NCBI GenBank assembly: GCA_046290435.1 | Contig: JBKAGO010000038.1 | Location: 62,001 to 126,000 of the forward strand | DNA: 64,000 nucleotides | Origin: CAVQUE01 sp046290435 | Lineage (GTDB): Bacteria > Actinomycetota > Acidimicrobiia > Acidimicrobiales > UBA8592 | Direction of reading: 5' to 3' | Part shown: in pieces, positions 55,901 to 64,000 of the stretch | Position numbering within the stretch: the stretch's first letter is position 1 | Layout of the letters: every line of letters begins with the position of its first letter | Made by a program: the position numbers and the translations under genes | The notes under the pieces: generated by a model | Database searches by the model: none | What the model saw: only the letters and a program-made list of their open reading frames with translations | Told to the model about the DNA's origin: nothing

Positions 55901-56119
55901 GGTCTCGTGCTCCTCTGCGGGTCGCTCGGCGAACCGTCACCACGGCCGCCGCCCCGTCCATCGGCGCGGCGGGCGCAGACATGAGCGGCTGTCGATCCGG
56001 GTGTGGCCGGGCCAGAGGAGGCGGCGCGCACCGTGCCCGCGTGCCGTCGAGGACGCACACGCACAGCGCTGGCAGTGAGGAGAGCACGAGCGGCCTGCGG
56101 GCGGCCGCTACCGAGCCCG

Positions 56120-56236
56120 CTAGAGGATGCTCGTGCCCGACTTGGACTTCTTGTCCTTCTTCGCCTGACGCTTCTCTTTGGGTGTCTTGGAAGCGGCGGT
56201 CTTGGCGGCTCTGCCGCCCTTGTCCTTGCCTGCCAT
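56120..56236 (-). CDS. Lys-rich small protein (38 aa)
   Basis: Begins MAGKDKGGRAAKTAASKTPK and continues strongly basic (KKDKKSKSG). The ATG at 56234-56236 follows GAGGAG at good spacing. Similar Lys/Ala-rich micro-proteins are widespread in actinobacteria without known function. Nucleic-acid binding is likely from charge only. It lies alone between the RCC1 and phosphotransferase genes. Confidence 0.7.
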   Translation of the reverse strand: MAGKDKGGRAAKTAASKTPKEKRQAKKDKKSKSGTSIL

Positions 56237-56353
56237 GGTGGCTCCTCGGTGCCCGACCGATAGCCGGGCTCGGACCACTCTCCCACACGACGGCGCCCGT
56301 GCTGCCGCGAGACGCTGCGGCTCGGCGCCTCGCAAGCGAGGCGAAGCGACCCC

Positions 56354-57775
56354 TCAGGAGCGCCGGAAGCGCTGGATCGGGATGTGCGCAGCCATCGCCG
56401 ATCCGGCCGGGCCGTTGAGCATCTGGGCCCGCAGGTTGCGGCGGTGGAACAGGACCAGCAGCGCCTCGTCGTGGCGGCCCTGATCGGCGTCGGCGCGGAC
56501 GAAGCGGTCGAGGTCGGCCTCGCCGTCGAACCAGTCGGCGGGCCGGCGGCCGAGCAGTTGGTGCAGGTCGTCGAGGTCGGCCTCGATGAGCTGATCGCCG
56601 ATCTCGTCGACACGCATGAGGTGCCTTGCGAGCCGGAAAGCGCCGCGGGTGCGATAGGCGAGCACGTCGTTGCCGGTGTCGGCGGCGTCGGTGCCGACCG
56701 CACGCAGCGTGTCGACCAGATGGGCGTGCGCCGAGCTCACCCGGGTGCGAGCGGGATCTGGCATCTCGACGTGGGGGAGCTCGACGTCCAGGCGGTCGGC
56801 GAGGGCCTCGGTGAAATAGAGATTGGTCTCGTTGCACCACTGGAGGTTGGTGGTGAGGTCCGAGCCGGGCACGGGATCGCGCAACGCATGCGAGAAGGCC
56901 AGCTGGTTGGAGAGCGTGAACACGATGTGGTGCAACTCGACGGCATCGAGGTCGACCGGCTCGCCGGTCAGGTCCGCGTAGCGGTCGTAGAGGCTGGCGA
57001 AGTCGCCGTAGCCCATGATGCTGTCGCGCATACGCCAACCGGCGAGGTCCATCATCGGGTCGCCGAGGTGACCGAGCTCGAGGTCCAAGATGGCGACGAG
57101 GTGACCGCCGTCGTGATGGAACTGGCCCGAGTCCCACACCACCGGCGCCTCTCGGCCGCGACTGCGCGGCGGGTTGCGAGCGATCCAGCCGAGCGCGAAC
57201 TCGAGGAACGGATCGGGGTGGCGTTGCTGGGCCCGGTAGTTGGTGATGTAGCGGTCGAGCCCGACGGTGCCCGATGCCTCGGGGGTATCGGCCCGGGCGA
57301 TGCCAGTCTCGGCGAATGGCCCGACGGGTAGGGCGTGCATCGCAGCCAGGGCCTGCAGGTACTCGTCGACGACCCGGCGGCGGTCGCCATCGTCGGTACC
57401 TTCGAAGTGGTACTGCCCAGGCACCCGGTCCATCACGTATGCGGCCGGCTCGTCGATCCAGCCGTGAACCTCCGGAACCGCTACGCCATGGTCGTGCAGC
57501 AGTTGTTGGAAGCGCATCTCGTGCGCGAGCGGGAACGTGAGATCCATGTCGATGCGGTCGCCGCGCACGCACAATTCGTGCGGGGCCCCGTCGCGCTCGA
57601 CCGTGGCGAACCACACGGGACGCCACCGGGGCTGGCGGGTCAGCGCGAGGACTTCTCCCCCGAAGGTCGTCTCCAGCCATCGTCCGACCGTCGAGATCGC
57701 TGCGTCGTCATCCACGGCCGAGAGTCTGACATCGCTGTCGGTCCGATACCCGTACGGCGGCCGCGGATGGTGCAT
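56354..57775 (-). CDS. APH-family phosphotransferase-like protein
   Basis: 473-aa protein with the kinase-like fold of the phosphotransferase/ACAD10 N-terminal group. AYVMDRVPGQYHFEG and ILDLELGHLGDPMMDLAGW match. The usual HGDxxxxN catalytic loop is replaced by WDSGQFHHDGG, so catalysis may be altered. A C-terminal ~150-residue helical domain is additional. In these families substrates are often acyl or hydroxy-acid derivatives. The specific function is unknown. Confidence 0.75.
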   Translation of the reverse strand: MHHPRPPYGYRTDSDVRLSAVDDDAAISTVGRWLETTFGGEVLALTRQPRWRPVWFATVERDGAPHELCVRGDRIDMDLTFPLAHEMRFQQLLHDHGVAVPEVHGWIDEPAAYVMDRVPGQYHFEGTDDGDRRRVVDEYLQALAAMHALPVGPFAETGIARADTPEASGTVGLDRYITNYRAQQRHPDPFLEFALGWIARNPPRSRGREAPVVWDSGQFHHDGGHLVAILDLELGHLGDPMMDLAGWRMRDSIMGYGDFASLYDRYADLTGEPVDLDAVELHHIVFTLSNQLAFSHALRDPVPGSDLTTNLQWCNETNLYFTEALADRLDVELPHVEMPDPARTRVSSAHAHLVDTLRAVGTDAADTGNDVLAYRTRGAFRLARHLMRVDEIGDQLIEADLDDLHQLLGRRPADWFDGEADLDRFVRADADQGRHDEALLVLFHRRNLRAQMLNGPAGSAMAAHIPIQRFRRS

Positions 57776-57786
57776 GATTTCGCATC

Positions 57787-58962
57787 ATGCATGCGCCCAC
57801 CTTCTCACCTCGGGTCCCACTACGTCACCGGCTGCGACGCGGGCTCGGCCTCTTCCTCGTGATCGCCTCGACCATGGCCGCCCTGACCGTGGTTCCTGCG
57901 TCGGCGGATCCCGACGCTCCCGAGGCAGTCCGGAGGCTCCGGGCCGAACCCGATGCAGGGGCCGTGACCCTGCGTTGGCGGGCGCCGGTCGACGCCGCCG
58001 ACCATGACATCCGCAACTACCGGGTCCGCTACCGCGGCGTCGTCGCCGCCCACCCTGCGGCGTCGGCCGGGCCCGCCGTCGCCCGGGTGGTCGGGGGCGA
58101 GACCATCGCCCTACGGCAAGCACCCTGGCAGGTGGCCCTGCTCTTCACCGGCGCAACCGGCATCGACGCCCAGTTCTGCGGTGGGTCGGTGATCCACCCC
58201 CGATGGGTCCTCACCGCCGCGCACTGTGTCAGCGACCGAGGGGAGACGGTGGCCGCAGCCGACATCCGCATCGGCGACGGCGTCACCGACCTCGAACGGA
58301 TACGACCGCGACGCCGAATCGCCGTCGAACGGATCATCGTGCACCCCGACTGGCTCGACGGCGAGCGGGTCGATCTGGCGCTGATCGAACTCGCCAGGCC
58401 GGTCCGCTTCACCGACCCCATCGCGCTGGACCGCCGTCGGGTCACCCCGAGCGGTATGGAGGGATGGGTGTCGGGTTGGGGATCGACCGCCGCGGATCTT
58501 GCCGGCGGAACGCAGGAACCCTCGTACCCGCGATTCCTGCAGGGAGGGACCGTCGAGGTGCTCGCGGGGCCGGGCGAGCCATGCGGCCGCTACCGCAGCA
58601 TCTATGACGAGACCGAACACATCTGCGCAGCCGATCCGGGCGTCGTCGACACCTGTCAGGGCGACAGCGGCGGGCCGCTGGCGTTGCTGCGCAACGACCA
58701 GTGGGTTCTCAGCGGAGTCTCCAGCTTCGGTGTGGGTTGCGGACGACCGGCGTTCCCGGGTGTCTACGCACGGGTGGCGACACACGTTCGGTGGATCACC
58801 CGATTCGTCGACGATCTGCGCTGGCAGTCCGAGCGCACGACCCGTCGATCGGTGGTCATCGACGACCTGGCCGATGGCCTCACGTATCGCTTCCGGGTGG
58901 CCGCCCGCACCCCGTCGGGTTTCGGTGCGTCGTCGACGATCGAGGCCACGCCCGGCACCTGA
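57787..58962 (+). CDS. Secreted trypsin-like protease inserted in an FN3 domain
   Basis: 391 aa. A signal peptide (about 1-40) is followed by the first half of a fibronectin type III domain (42-83, with TLRWRAP and NYRVRYR). A full S1A trypsin domain (100-340) follows: activation site RVVGG (100-104), H146 (TAAHC), D196 (DLALI) and S294 (GDSGGP). The second half of the FN3 domain is 350-390 (VVIDDLADGLTYRFRVAART). The protease is thus inserted in one loop of a single FN3 fold. It is divergent from the APH-like gene 11 bp away. Confidence 0.88.
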   Translation: MHAPTFSPRVPLRHRLRRGLGLFLVIASTMAALTVVPASADPDAPEAVRRLRAEPDAGAVTLRWRAPVDAADHDIRNYRVRYRGVVAAHPAASAGPAVARVVGGETIALRQAPWQVALLFTGATGIDAQFCGGSVIHPRWVLTAAHCVSDRGETVAAADIRIGDGVTDLERIRPRRRIAVERIIVHPDWLDGERVDLALIELARPVRFTDPIALDRRRVTPSGMEGWVSGWGSTAADLAGGTQEPSYPRFLQGGTVEVLAGPGEPCGRYRSIYDETEHICAADPGVVDTCQGDSGGPLALLRNDQWVLSGVSSFGVGCGRPAFPGVYARVATHVRWITRFVDDLRWQSERTTRRSVVIDDLADGLTYRFRVAARTPSGFGASSTIEATPGT

Positions 58963-59019
58963 CGCTGCCGGCAGCCCCACCGGCAGCGGGAGCGACGAGG
59001 CAGGCGCGGGCGCGCCGGG

Positions 59020-59433
59020 TCAGGATCCGTGCTGGTAGCGGCGGTGCCTGATGCGCCACCCGCCGGCGGTGCGCACGACGTCGTCGTCGTAGCGGCCGTA
59101 GAAGACCGTGGTGGGCTCACGCGGGTTCGACGGCCCGACGGGGTACACGCCGCGCGAGCGCAGGTGCACGACCACGCCGTCGCCGGCGGGGTCATCTGCG
59201 ACCGACGCGATGTAGACGTTGGTCATGAGGTGCGCGCCGGGATGCACGTCGGGGCGGCCCATGAACTCCATGATCGCGTCCATACCCTCGAGGCGGATAC
59301 CGCCGATCATCTCCCAGACAGCGTCGTCGGTGAAGACATCGCGCAACTCCTCGGGGTGGAGCTGGTCGAGCGCATCGGCGTAGCGCCCCGGGAGTTCCAT
59401 GATGTCGAGTCGGTCGTCGGTGGTGAGCTGCAC
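59020..59433 (-). CDS. SnoaL-like/NTF2-fold protein
   Basis: 137-aa alpha+beta cone protein: DDRLDIMELPGRYADALD, then FTDDAVWEMIGG and a C-terminal beta-sheet (TVFYGRYDDDVVRTAGGWRI). Members are isomerases, cyclases or dehydratases of polyketides and steroids, or are non-catalytic. The GTG at 59431-59433 is used. No catalytic His/Asp pair can be fixed. It converges with the trypsin gene. Confidence 0.8.
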   Translation of the reverse strand: MQLTTDDRLDIMELPGRYADALDQLHPEELRDVFTDDAVWEMIGGIRLEGMDAIMEFMGRPDVHPGAHLMTNVYIASVADDPAGDGVVVHLRSRGVYPVGPSNPREPTTVFYGRYDDDVVRTAGGWRIRHRRYQHGS

Positions 59434-59675
59434 GTCGGCGACACTAGTGCGACAGCTCGCTCTGCGGCTCCGGCGGCTGGTGTGCCGGCCACCTGCAGAG
59501 CGGAGGTGTGCGTCGACCGATGACCGGCACAACGCGGTCTTTCCCCCGCCGGACGCGCCCGAACCCTCTGGGGATTCCGGCGGGCGCAATCTCCCCGAAC
59601 CAGCGGAGCGCAACGATCTGTTCGCTCCTCACGCCGAGAGGTTTGGGCGCGCCGGTGGCGGGATAGGCCGCGCGC

Positions 59676-59786
59676 ATGGCACAGAAGATCGGTTCGTGGT
59701 GGCTCGACGTCCAGGGCCGCTTCGACGAATGCATGGTCGCTCTCGACGACGACATCGACGAGACGTCGGGGCTCGCCGTTCCGTAA
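59676..59786 (+). CDS. Possible 36-aa ORF in accessory region
   Basis: Begins MAQKIGSWWLDVQGRFDE and ends with TAA. Its length and weak ribosome-binding site make it doubtful, but GC at third positions is high. It could be the truncated start of a lost gene in an eroded patch. Confidence 0.3.
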   Translation: MAQKIGSWWLDVQGRFDECMVALDDDIDETSGLAVP

Positions 59787-59813
59787 CCGCACGCGCGCCG
59801 CGGTGGCCGGCGA

Positions 59814-60323
59814 TCAGCCGAGTATCGAGCGGACAGCGAAGAAGAAGCTCGGTCGTCCCGCATCTCCCCGGCGAGCAGCCACTCCAGCACGAGCCGACGC
59901 ATCCGTCCCGTTCCTCGGAGGGGCTCTGCGCACGCGGCGAGGGTGACGGCATGGAACGGGCACGCCGGGTCCTTGGCGTCTTGCGCAGTGGGCGAAGCGG
60001 CGACGATCGCCAGTTCGAGGTCGCATAGCGCCTCGGAAACGAAGATCCGTCGGACAGCGTCGTCAGCCGGCCGAGCGCCGGTGTCGACCGTCAGTTCGGT
60101 GACGAGACACCAGCTCCCGGTGCCCCGCGGTCCAGCGGAGTCGAGGGGCGGTATCTCGATGCCGATCTCGACCGAGCATCCGATCTGCGGCTTCGACAAG
60201 CGAGCGGTCCCGACGTTGCCCCCGCCCCAGCCTCCGAGTGAGGAGACCTTCCAGCCTCGACTCCGCAGGAGAGCTTCGGTCTTGCTCGCTCGCAGCGGCG
60301 TCTCGGTGATCGCCGCGCATCAT
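59814..60323 (-). pseudogene. Frameshifted hypothetical gene (two shifts)
   Basis: A convincing coding signal (high GC in third positions) runs from about 60305 to 59870 in one frame, including GWKVSSLGGWGGGNVG and GTGSWCLVTELTVD. The natural ATG at 60323 overlaps the upstream stop as ATGA but is in another frame, and so is the likely C-terminus FFFAVRSILG ending at 59814. One-base changes near 60310 and 59880 would restore a protein of about 168 aa. No family is recognised. It is coupled with the gene at 60320. Confidence 0.5.
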
Positions 60324-60936
60324 TCGTCGTAGGTTTCGCGGAAGACCTGGGGGGCGGCCTGGTCGATCCGGTTCCGGAAGACGACGTCGCGCAGCGCCGA
60401 TACCTCGGCTGCATCGGCGAACAGGGCCCGAGAAGTCGTCGGGCTTCGCTGCTCCATTGATCGTTGACTGTCGCGGAAACGAGGGCCTGGAGACGTCGTC
60501 GGGTTGCGCTGCTCCAGTGATCGTTGGCTGTCCTGGCCGCCACGATCTGGAGCGTGAGTTCCGCTCTGTCCACCACGTCGAGCGATTCGATGGCTCGGAT
60601 CACCATCGGCGCGATGACCTCGGCTCGACCGGCGTAGTTGTCGACGATCACCTGCAGCAATGCTCGGACGTCGGCGGGGGACCAGGCACTGGTGTCGCTG
60701 CACGCGTCGAGGATCGCTTCGGCGACCTCGGCGAGGAGGCCGGGGTCAGTGCCACCGATCTCGCGTCCGAGTGCGGCGAGGTCCTGGTGCCAGGCGACGG
60801 AGGCCAACGCCAACTGTGTCGCCCGCAGCTCGGAGCCGGTGAGCGTTCGCAGCGTTCCCGCGAGCGCAGCGACACCGGTCTGGCGCACAGAGCAGATGGC
60901 CTCGAGGACGGGCGACGGGAATTGGTGGAAGGTCAC
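60320..60936 (-). pseudogene. Frameshifted hypothetical gene with internal 40-bp duplication
   Basis: A GTG at 60934-60936 opens TFHQFPSPVLEAICSVRQTG, which runs helical and GC3-rich through VNDQWSSEARRLLG. The frame then shifts near 60430 to RALFADAAEVSALRDVVF and ends at 60320. An imperfect ~40-bp repeat (60434-60472 and 60491-60530) encoding (N)D(H/Q)WSS...RR lies just before the shift. The product resembles nothing I know. It forms an operon with the gene at 59814. Confidence 0.55.
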
Positions 60937-61201
60937 GGTCGGGTCCTCGCGAGCATCAGAAGTCCGACGCCCCCACCTGCTGAACAGAGCTGCGAATGCC
61001 GCATCAACCCCCTGTCGGCACGTGCCGTGGCTGACGTTCGGCACCGCAACGCCGCCGGATCGGCCCTGGCAACATCGCCGCCTGCAGTAGACGGCAGCGC
61101 TCACGCCCCCGGCGGCTGCTGCGCCGTGGAGCTCACCCACCGATGGGAGCACCCGAACGCCGTGCCGAACCCGCTTCACGCCTGCACACTTCGATCGAGA
61201 G

Positions 61202-61432
61202 ATGCCGACATCCCATGTCACCGTGGACCACCACATCATGGGTGGCGTCCCCTGCGTGACCGGGACACGCATCCCGGTGGCCGCGATCGTGTCGATGCTC
61301 GCCGAAGGCAACTCGATCGAAGACATCGCCGCTGACTTCGACCAGCTCACCATCGAGAGCATCAGAGCAGCAATCCACTACGCAGCAGACGCCGTCCGCG
61401 AACGCGAACTGCCGCTCACGTCCGGAGCGTGA
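61202..61432 (+). CDS. DUF433 antitoxin-like protein
   Basis: 76-aa protein with the DUF433 pattern GGVPCVTGTRIPVAAIV and LAEGNSIEDIAADF, a helix-turn-helix-like fold that serves as antitoxin to DUF5615 PIN-like toxins. Its TGA overlaps the GTG of the toxin remnant, the usual operon arrangement. The start is ATG at 61202. Confidence 0.88.
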   Translation: MPTSHVTVDHHIMGGVPCVTGTRIPVAAIVSMLAEGNSIEDIAADFDQLTIESIRAAIHYAADAVRERELPLTSGA

Positions 61433-61801
61433 AGCTCCTCATCGACGAATGCCTGCGGGCCGATCTGGCCTCTGCGCTCCGCGGCGCCGGATTCGACGCA
61501 GTCCACGTCACCGAGATCACCTCTGGCCGGGAGCACCGACGCAGCACTCATGGAAACAGCACGGTCCGAGGGCCGCACCGTCGTGTCCGCCGACACCGAC
61601 TTCGGCGAACTGCTCGCCCGAACACACCAGACCGATCCCAGCGTGATCCTGTTCCGACGCCACCCCCACGACACCGCATCGATGCTCCGATCACTCACCG
61701 CAGCGATCGCCGCCATCGAGTCCGACCTCCACGATGGGGCGATCGCAGTCATCGGCCGTGACCGCCTTCGCACCCGCCGGTTACCCATCGGCGGCGCCTG
61801 A
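61429..61801 (+). pseudogene. DUF5615 PIN-like toxin, disrupted by frameshift
   Basis: GTG at 61429 starts KLLIDECLRADLASALRGAG with the conserved PIN-like D-E pair. The frame is lost near 61530. The rest continues in another frame from AGSTDAAL through VVSADTDFGELL (acidic residues of the active site) to 61801. One inserted or deleted base accounts for the change. The toxin is predicted to be inactive while the antitoxin stays intact, unless the shift is a sequence error. Confidence 0.8.
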
Positions 61802-61895
61802 ACCGCCCGCAGGACAGCGCTCCGCCCAGCGACTCGCCACAGCGCACTGCCCCCGGCACACCATGCGGCCTCGGATCCGGCAACGTCACCCCTCG

Positions 61896-61966
61896 GATGC
61901 ACTCTGTCCCGAACCCCGACGAAGACGGGTCACAGATCGGGCGACCGGGAAGGCAATGAATCGCTC
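61896..61966 (+). repeat. Left ~71-bp direct repeat flanking the AAA/DUF4143 gene
   Basis: Starts GATGCACTCTGTCCC and ends GGCAATGAATCGCTCTCA. About 75% of positions match the right copy at 63351-63421, in the same orientation. It lies between the toxin remnant and the ATPase stop. Confidence 0.75.
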
Positions 61967-61988
61967 TCACCACAGCGACATCGCCGCA

Positions 61989-63257
61989 TCACGCAGACCA
62001 CAGATGCTGCACCGGGGCGACGTGGATGCGGTCCTCGACGGTGTAGGACCGCTCGCCGAGATACAGAGCGACGCCGGCAAGGAACCGGTCTCCCAACACC
62101 GAACGGAGCTTTCGCAACGGCGCCAGTGCCGTGCCCGCCATCCGCTGGGCGGCCTTCACCTCGAACGCAACAATGCCACCGTCGAGTGCCTCGACGACGA
62201 GGTCGACCTCGTCGCCATCGCGAGTACGCCAATGCCCCACGCCAGCAACACCGTCGAGCCATGACGCCTGCTTGAGCAACTCACCGACGACGAACGTCTC
62301 CAAGAGGTGACCGAATTCGGTCAACGCAGTCGGGTCCCGCTCCGCGAGCTTCGCCGAACTCAATCTCAGGAGCCGCGCCGCTACCGCCGAGTCGACGAGA
62401 TGGATCTTCGGGCGTGCGGCGCTGCGAGCCGTCAGCGTCGTTCCCCACGCGGGAAGACGTTGCACCAGGAACACCGCTTCGAGAAGCCGCAGATAGCTGT
62501 CAGCGGTCCGTTCGCTGATCTCGAGATCCTGCGCTGCACGGGCGACATTGAGAACCTGAGCCGTCTGACCGGCGAGACGCTCGAGCAGACGCGGCAACGC
62601 CGCGGCCTGCTCGATACGGGACAGCTCTCCGACGTCGCGCTCGAGCGTCAGCCGTATGTAGTCGTCGAACCAGCGAGCCGCACCAGCCGACGTCTGCCTC
62701 GCGAGCGGAATCGGGAAGCCGCCGGCAACGACTCGCTCGATGTACTCGTCTCGATCGATCGACGCCGTTCGTCCCACGATGTCAGAGATCCGTCCGTCCA
62801 ACACGTTCTCGAGGAACGACTCGGTCGTCGATCCGATCTCGCCTTGGGAGAGCGGGAACACCGGCATTCGATGAAGGCGGCCGGTCAATGCCTGCGCAGC
62901 TGCGGGCAGCGACTCGTGACGTGCCGAGCCCGTCAGGATGAACCGACCGGGCCGTCCGTCACGGTTCAACTCCGCCTTGATCGCATCCAGCACGAGTGGA
63001 ACATGCTGGTACTCATCGATACACACCGGCCTCGATTGGCACACGAAGGTCGCCGGATCTGCAGCGACAGCCTCTCGAGTCGCGACATCATCGAGATCCA
63101 GCACCGCTGCATCAACTGCGACAGCCAGCTCCCTGAGCAGCGTCGACTTCCCCACCGAGCGCGGCCCTTGCAGTAGCAACACCGGTTCTTCCGAGAAGCG
63201 CTCGAGCGCAACGCGGCTCAAGCGCCGACCGACCAGCCCCTCCAGACGCCGCACCAT
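61989..63257 (-). CDS. AAA ATPase with DUF4143 domain
   Basis: 422-aa protein with an AAA_14-type N-terminus (Walker A QGPRSVGKSTLL, then ILTGSARHESL) and a DUF4143 C-terminal domain (VGHWRTRDGDEVDLVVEA, nuclease-like). These ATPases are common in accessory regions and are often listed as defence or mobile-associated, but their function is not established. The ATG at 63255-63257 follows three 23-bp iterons on the minus strand. It is bracketed by direct repeats and so was probably acquired as a module. Confidence 0.88.
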   Translation of the reverse strand: MVRRLEGLVGRRLSRVALERFSEEPVLLLQGPRSVGKSTLLRELAVAVDAAVLDLDDVATREAVAADPATFVCQSRPVCIDEYQHVPLVLDAIKAELNRDGRPGRFILTGSARHESLPAAAQALTGRLHRMPVFPLSQGEIGSTTESFLENVLDGRISDIVGRTASIDRDEYIERVVAGGFPIPLARQTSAGAARWFDDYIRLTLERDVGELSRIEQAAALPRLLERLAGQTAQVLNVARAAQDLEISERTADSYLRLLEAVFLVQRLPAWGTTLTARSAARPKIHLVDSAVAARLLRLSSAKLAERDPTALTEFGHLLETFVVGELLKQASWLDGVAGVGHWRTRDGDEVDLVVEALDGGIVAFEVKAAQRMAGTALAPLRKLRSVLGDRFLAGVALYLGERSYTVEDRIHVAPVQHLWSA

Positions 63258-63274
63258 CGGAAGAGCCTAGCTAT

Positions 63275-63337
63275 CTGCGGAACTGGAGGCACCGACGCTG
63301 CGGAAACGGAGCACCGATCACTGCGGAAACGGAGGAA
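63275..63337. repeat. Three 23-bp iterons upstream of the AAA/DUF4143 gene
   Basis: CTGCGGAA(A/C)(C/T)GGAG recurs at 63275, 63298 and 63321, exactly 23 bp apart. The array lies 18-80 bp before the ATPase start on its promoter side and probably binds a regulator or the ATPase itself. Confidence 0.75.
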
Positions 63338-63350
63338 GACAAGACGCTCT

Positions 63351-63421
63351 GATGCGCTCTGTCCCAGGCACCGACAACGACGGGCCACAGATTGCACGAC
63401 CAGGCAGGCAATCAATCGCTC
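63351..63421 (+). repeat. Right ~71-bp direct repeat flanking the AAA/DUF4143 gene
   Basis: GATGCGCTCTGTCCC through GGCAATCAATCGCTCTGG matches the copy at 61896-61966 in the same orientation. It lies 65 bp from the tRNA-Thr gene. Confidence 0.75.
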
Positions 63422-63485
63422 TGGAACCCGGCGCACGGCTGCCAGCCCGCCCCAGCAGCACGAACCACCAGGTCAGCGGATTGCG

Positions 63486-63558
63486 AGCCCGAGGGGAGAA
63501 TCGAACTCCCGACCTATTCATTACGAGTGAATTGCTCTGCCGACTGAGCTACTCGGGC
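63486..63558 (-). tRNA. tRNA-Thr (anticodon CGT)
   Basis: Full 73-nt cloverleaf on the minus strand with acceptor GCCCGAG/CTCGGGC, anticodon stem ATTCA/TGAAT and loop CTCGTAA, giving anticodon CGT (ACG codons). The T-loop is TTCGATTC. CCA is not encoded. It is distinct from the TGT isoacceptor at 4275. Confidence 0.95.
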
Positions 63559-63651
63559 GCAGTCGACCACGCTATCAATCCCACGCGGGACCCGGCGCCG
63601 CTTTCCCTCCGGGGTGGCGGCCCACGACGGCCGGTCGGGCCAGCGGCCATC

Positions 63652-63701
63652 GTTCTGGCGCCGAAACTCGTCGCCCTGGCGACGGTTTTCGGCGCCAGAA
63701 C
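63652..63701. terminator. Long hairpin downstream of holB (probable terminator)
   Basis: GTTCTGGCGCCGAAA pairs perfectly with TTTCGGCGCCAGAAC, and the inner arms CGTCGCC/GGCGACG pair again. It lies 25 bp after the holB stop on the minus strand and would end that transcript before the tRNA gene. Confidence 0.65.
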
Positions 63702-63725
63702 CAATGACCTACCGGAACACGGGCC

Positions 63726-64000
63726 TCAGGTCGGGCCCAACCGCAGGAACATGGCCTGCAACAGCAACGCCTCGTTGGGGTTGCGCAGCAGCGCCTCGGA
63801 CGCATCCCTGATGACATCGAGGGCCGCACGATCGGCGCGCCGGGGCTCGGCCACCAGACGATCCCGATACACCCGGGCCAGCGTCGCCAGACCGAACCGC
63901 AGCTCGTCGCTGCGGAACCGCCGCACCTCACGTTTGTGCTGGGCCTCGAGATCCTTGCGGCCCGACCCCCTCGTCCCCAGCTGCTCCTCGCGCGCCGCCA
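63726..64000 (-). CDS. holB: DNA polymerase III subunit delta' C-terminal part (cut by window edge)
   Basis: The last ~91 codons of a clamp-loader subunit. ELRFGLATLARVYRDRLVA, an alpha-helical collar segment and RNPNEALLLQAMFLRL before the stop match actinobacterial HolB C-termini. The N-terminal ATPase part is outside the window. Confidence 0.8.
   Translation of the reverse strand, partial: AAREEQLGTRGSGRKDLEAQHKREVRRFRSDELRFGLATLARVYRDRLVAEPRRADRAALDVIRDASEALLRNPNEALLLQAMFLRLGPT

Noticed and set aside
52841..55984. 1047-aa plus-strand ORF opposite the APH and RCC1 genes
   Set aside because: It is an antisense frame whose repetitive look mirrors the RCC1 repeats on the other strand.
60936..61201. 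Possible gene in the gap between the frameshifted gene and DUF433
   Set aside because: No frame has coding character. I see no RNA gene or repeat there.

Overview
The window is high-GC, gene-dense bacterial chromosome. It looks like an actinobacterium, probably of the class Acidimicrobiia (lineage inferred, not proven). Support comes from SigR-type sigma/anti-sigma genes, DUF3263, LytR_C, DUF2510 and DUF2520 proteins, a Zincin_2 metalloprotease, a CIRCE-controlled groEL and actinobacterial gene neighbourhoods (radA/ispD/ispF/rlmB, tilS/hpt/ftsH, panC/nadC/lysS/clpC). GTG and TTG starts and 1-4 nt start/stop overlaps are common.

Layout. 1-8.7 kb: groEL, a MoaD/ThiS-like protein, glycerate kinase, LytR_C protein, DUF3263 protein, tRNA-Thr(TGT), rlmB-ispF-ispD, a Crp/Fnr regulator and radA. 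8.8-18.6 kb: an unusual YcaO-TfuA gene cluster (below). 18.7-24.5 kb: YceI lipid-binding-type protein, an OmpR/HisKA two-component pair, a Tat-type intradiol dioxygenase-like lipoprotein and an LppM-HAD fusion. 24.6-43.5 kb: mainly housekeeping genes (clpC, polyprenyl synthase, lysS, nadC, panC, DUF2520, ftsH, hpt, tilS, metalloprotease, sigma/anti-sigma, HtrA-like protease, glutamate dehydrogenase). 43.6-49.4 kb: a tightly coupled operon of FAD oxidoreductase, two membrane proteins, Ser/Thr kinase and FHA protein. 49.5-59.4 kb: glgA, cupin, amidohydrolase, two APH-type phosphotransferases, an RCC1/RTX protein, a trypsin-like protease inserted in an FN3 domain, and a SnoaL-like protein. 59.5-63.4 kb: an eroded accessory patch with frameshifted genes, a DUF433/DUF5615 toxin-antitoxin remnant and an AAA/DUF4143 ATPase between ~70 bp direct repeats. 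The end holds tRNA-Thr(CGT) and the C-terminus of DNA polymerase III delta'.

The candidate new system is 8787-18608. It encodes two small paralogous Cys-free proteins (87 and 96 aa), YcaO and TfuA (the pair known to make peptide thioamides), two paralogous JmjC/Cupin_4 oxygenases each overlapping a Hanks-type kinase gene, a further 2OG/Fe(II)-oxygenase, a sulfotransferase and a redoxin-fold protein without the CxxC cysteines. All four transcription units start behind the same element, (T/C)GTAAC-N17-GTC, which resembles an ECF-sigma promoter and is found upstream of each unit on its own strand. I infer one regulon that modifies the two small proteins, or peptides cut from them, by thioamidation, hydroxylation, phosphorylation and possibly sulfation. 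No transporter or peptidase is visible in the cluster.
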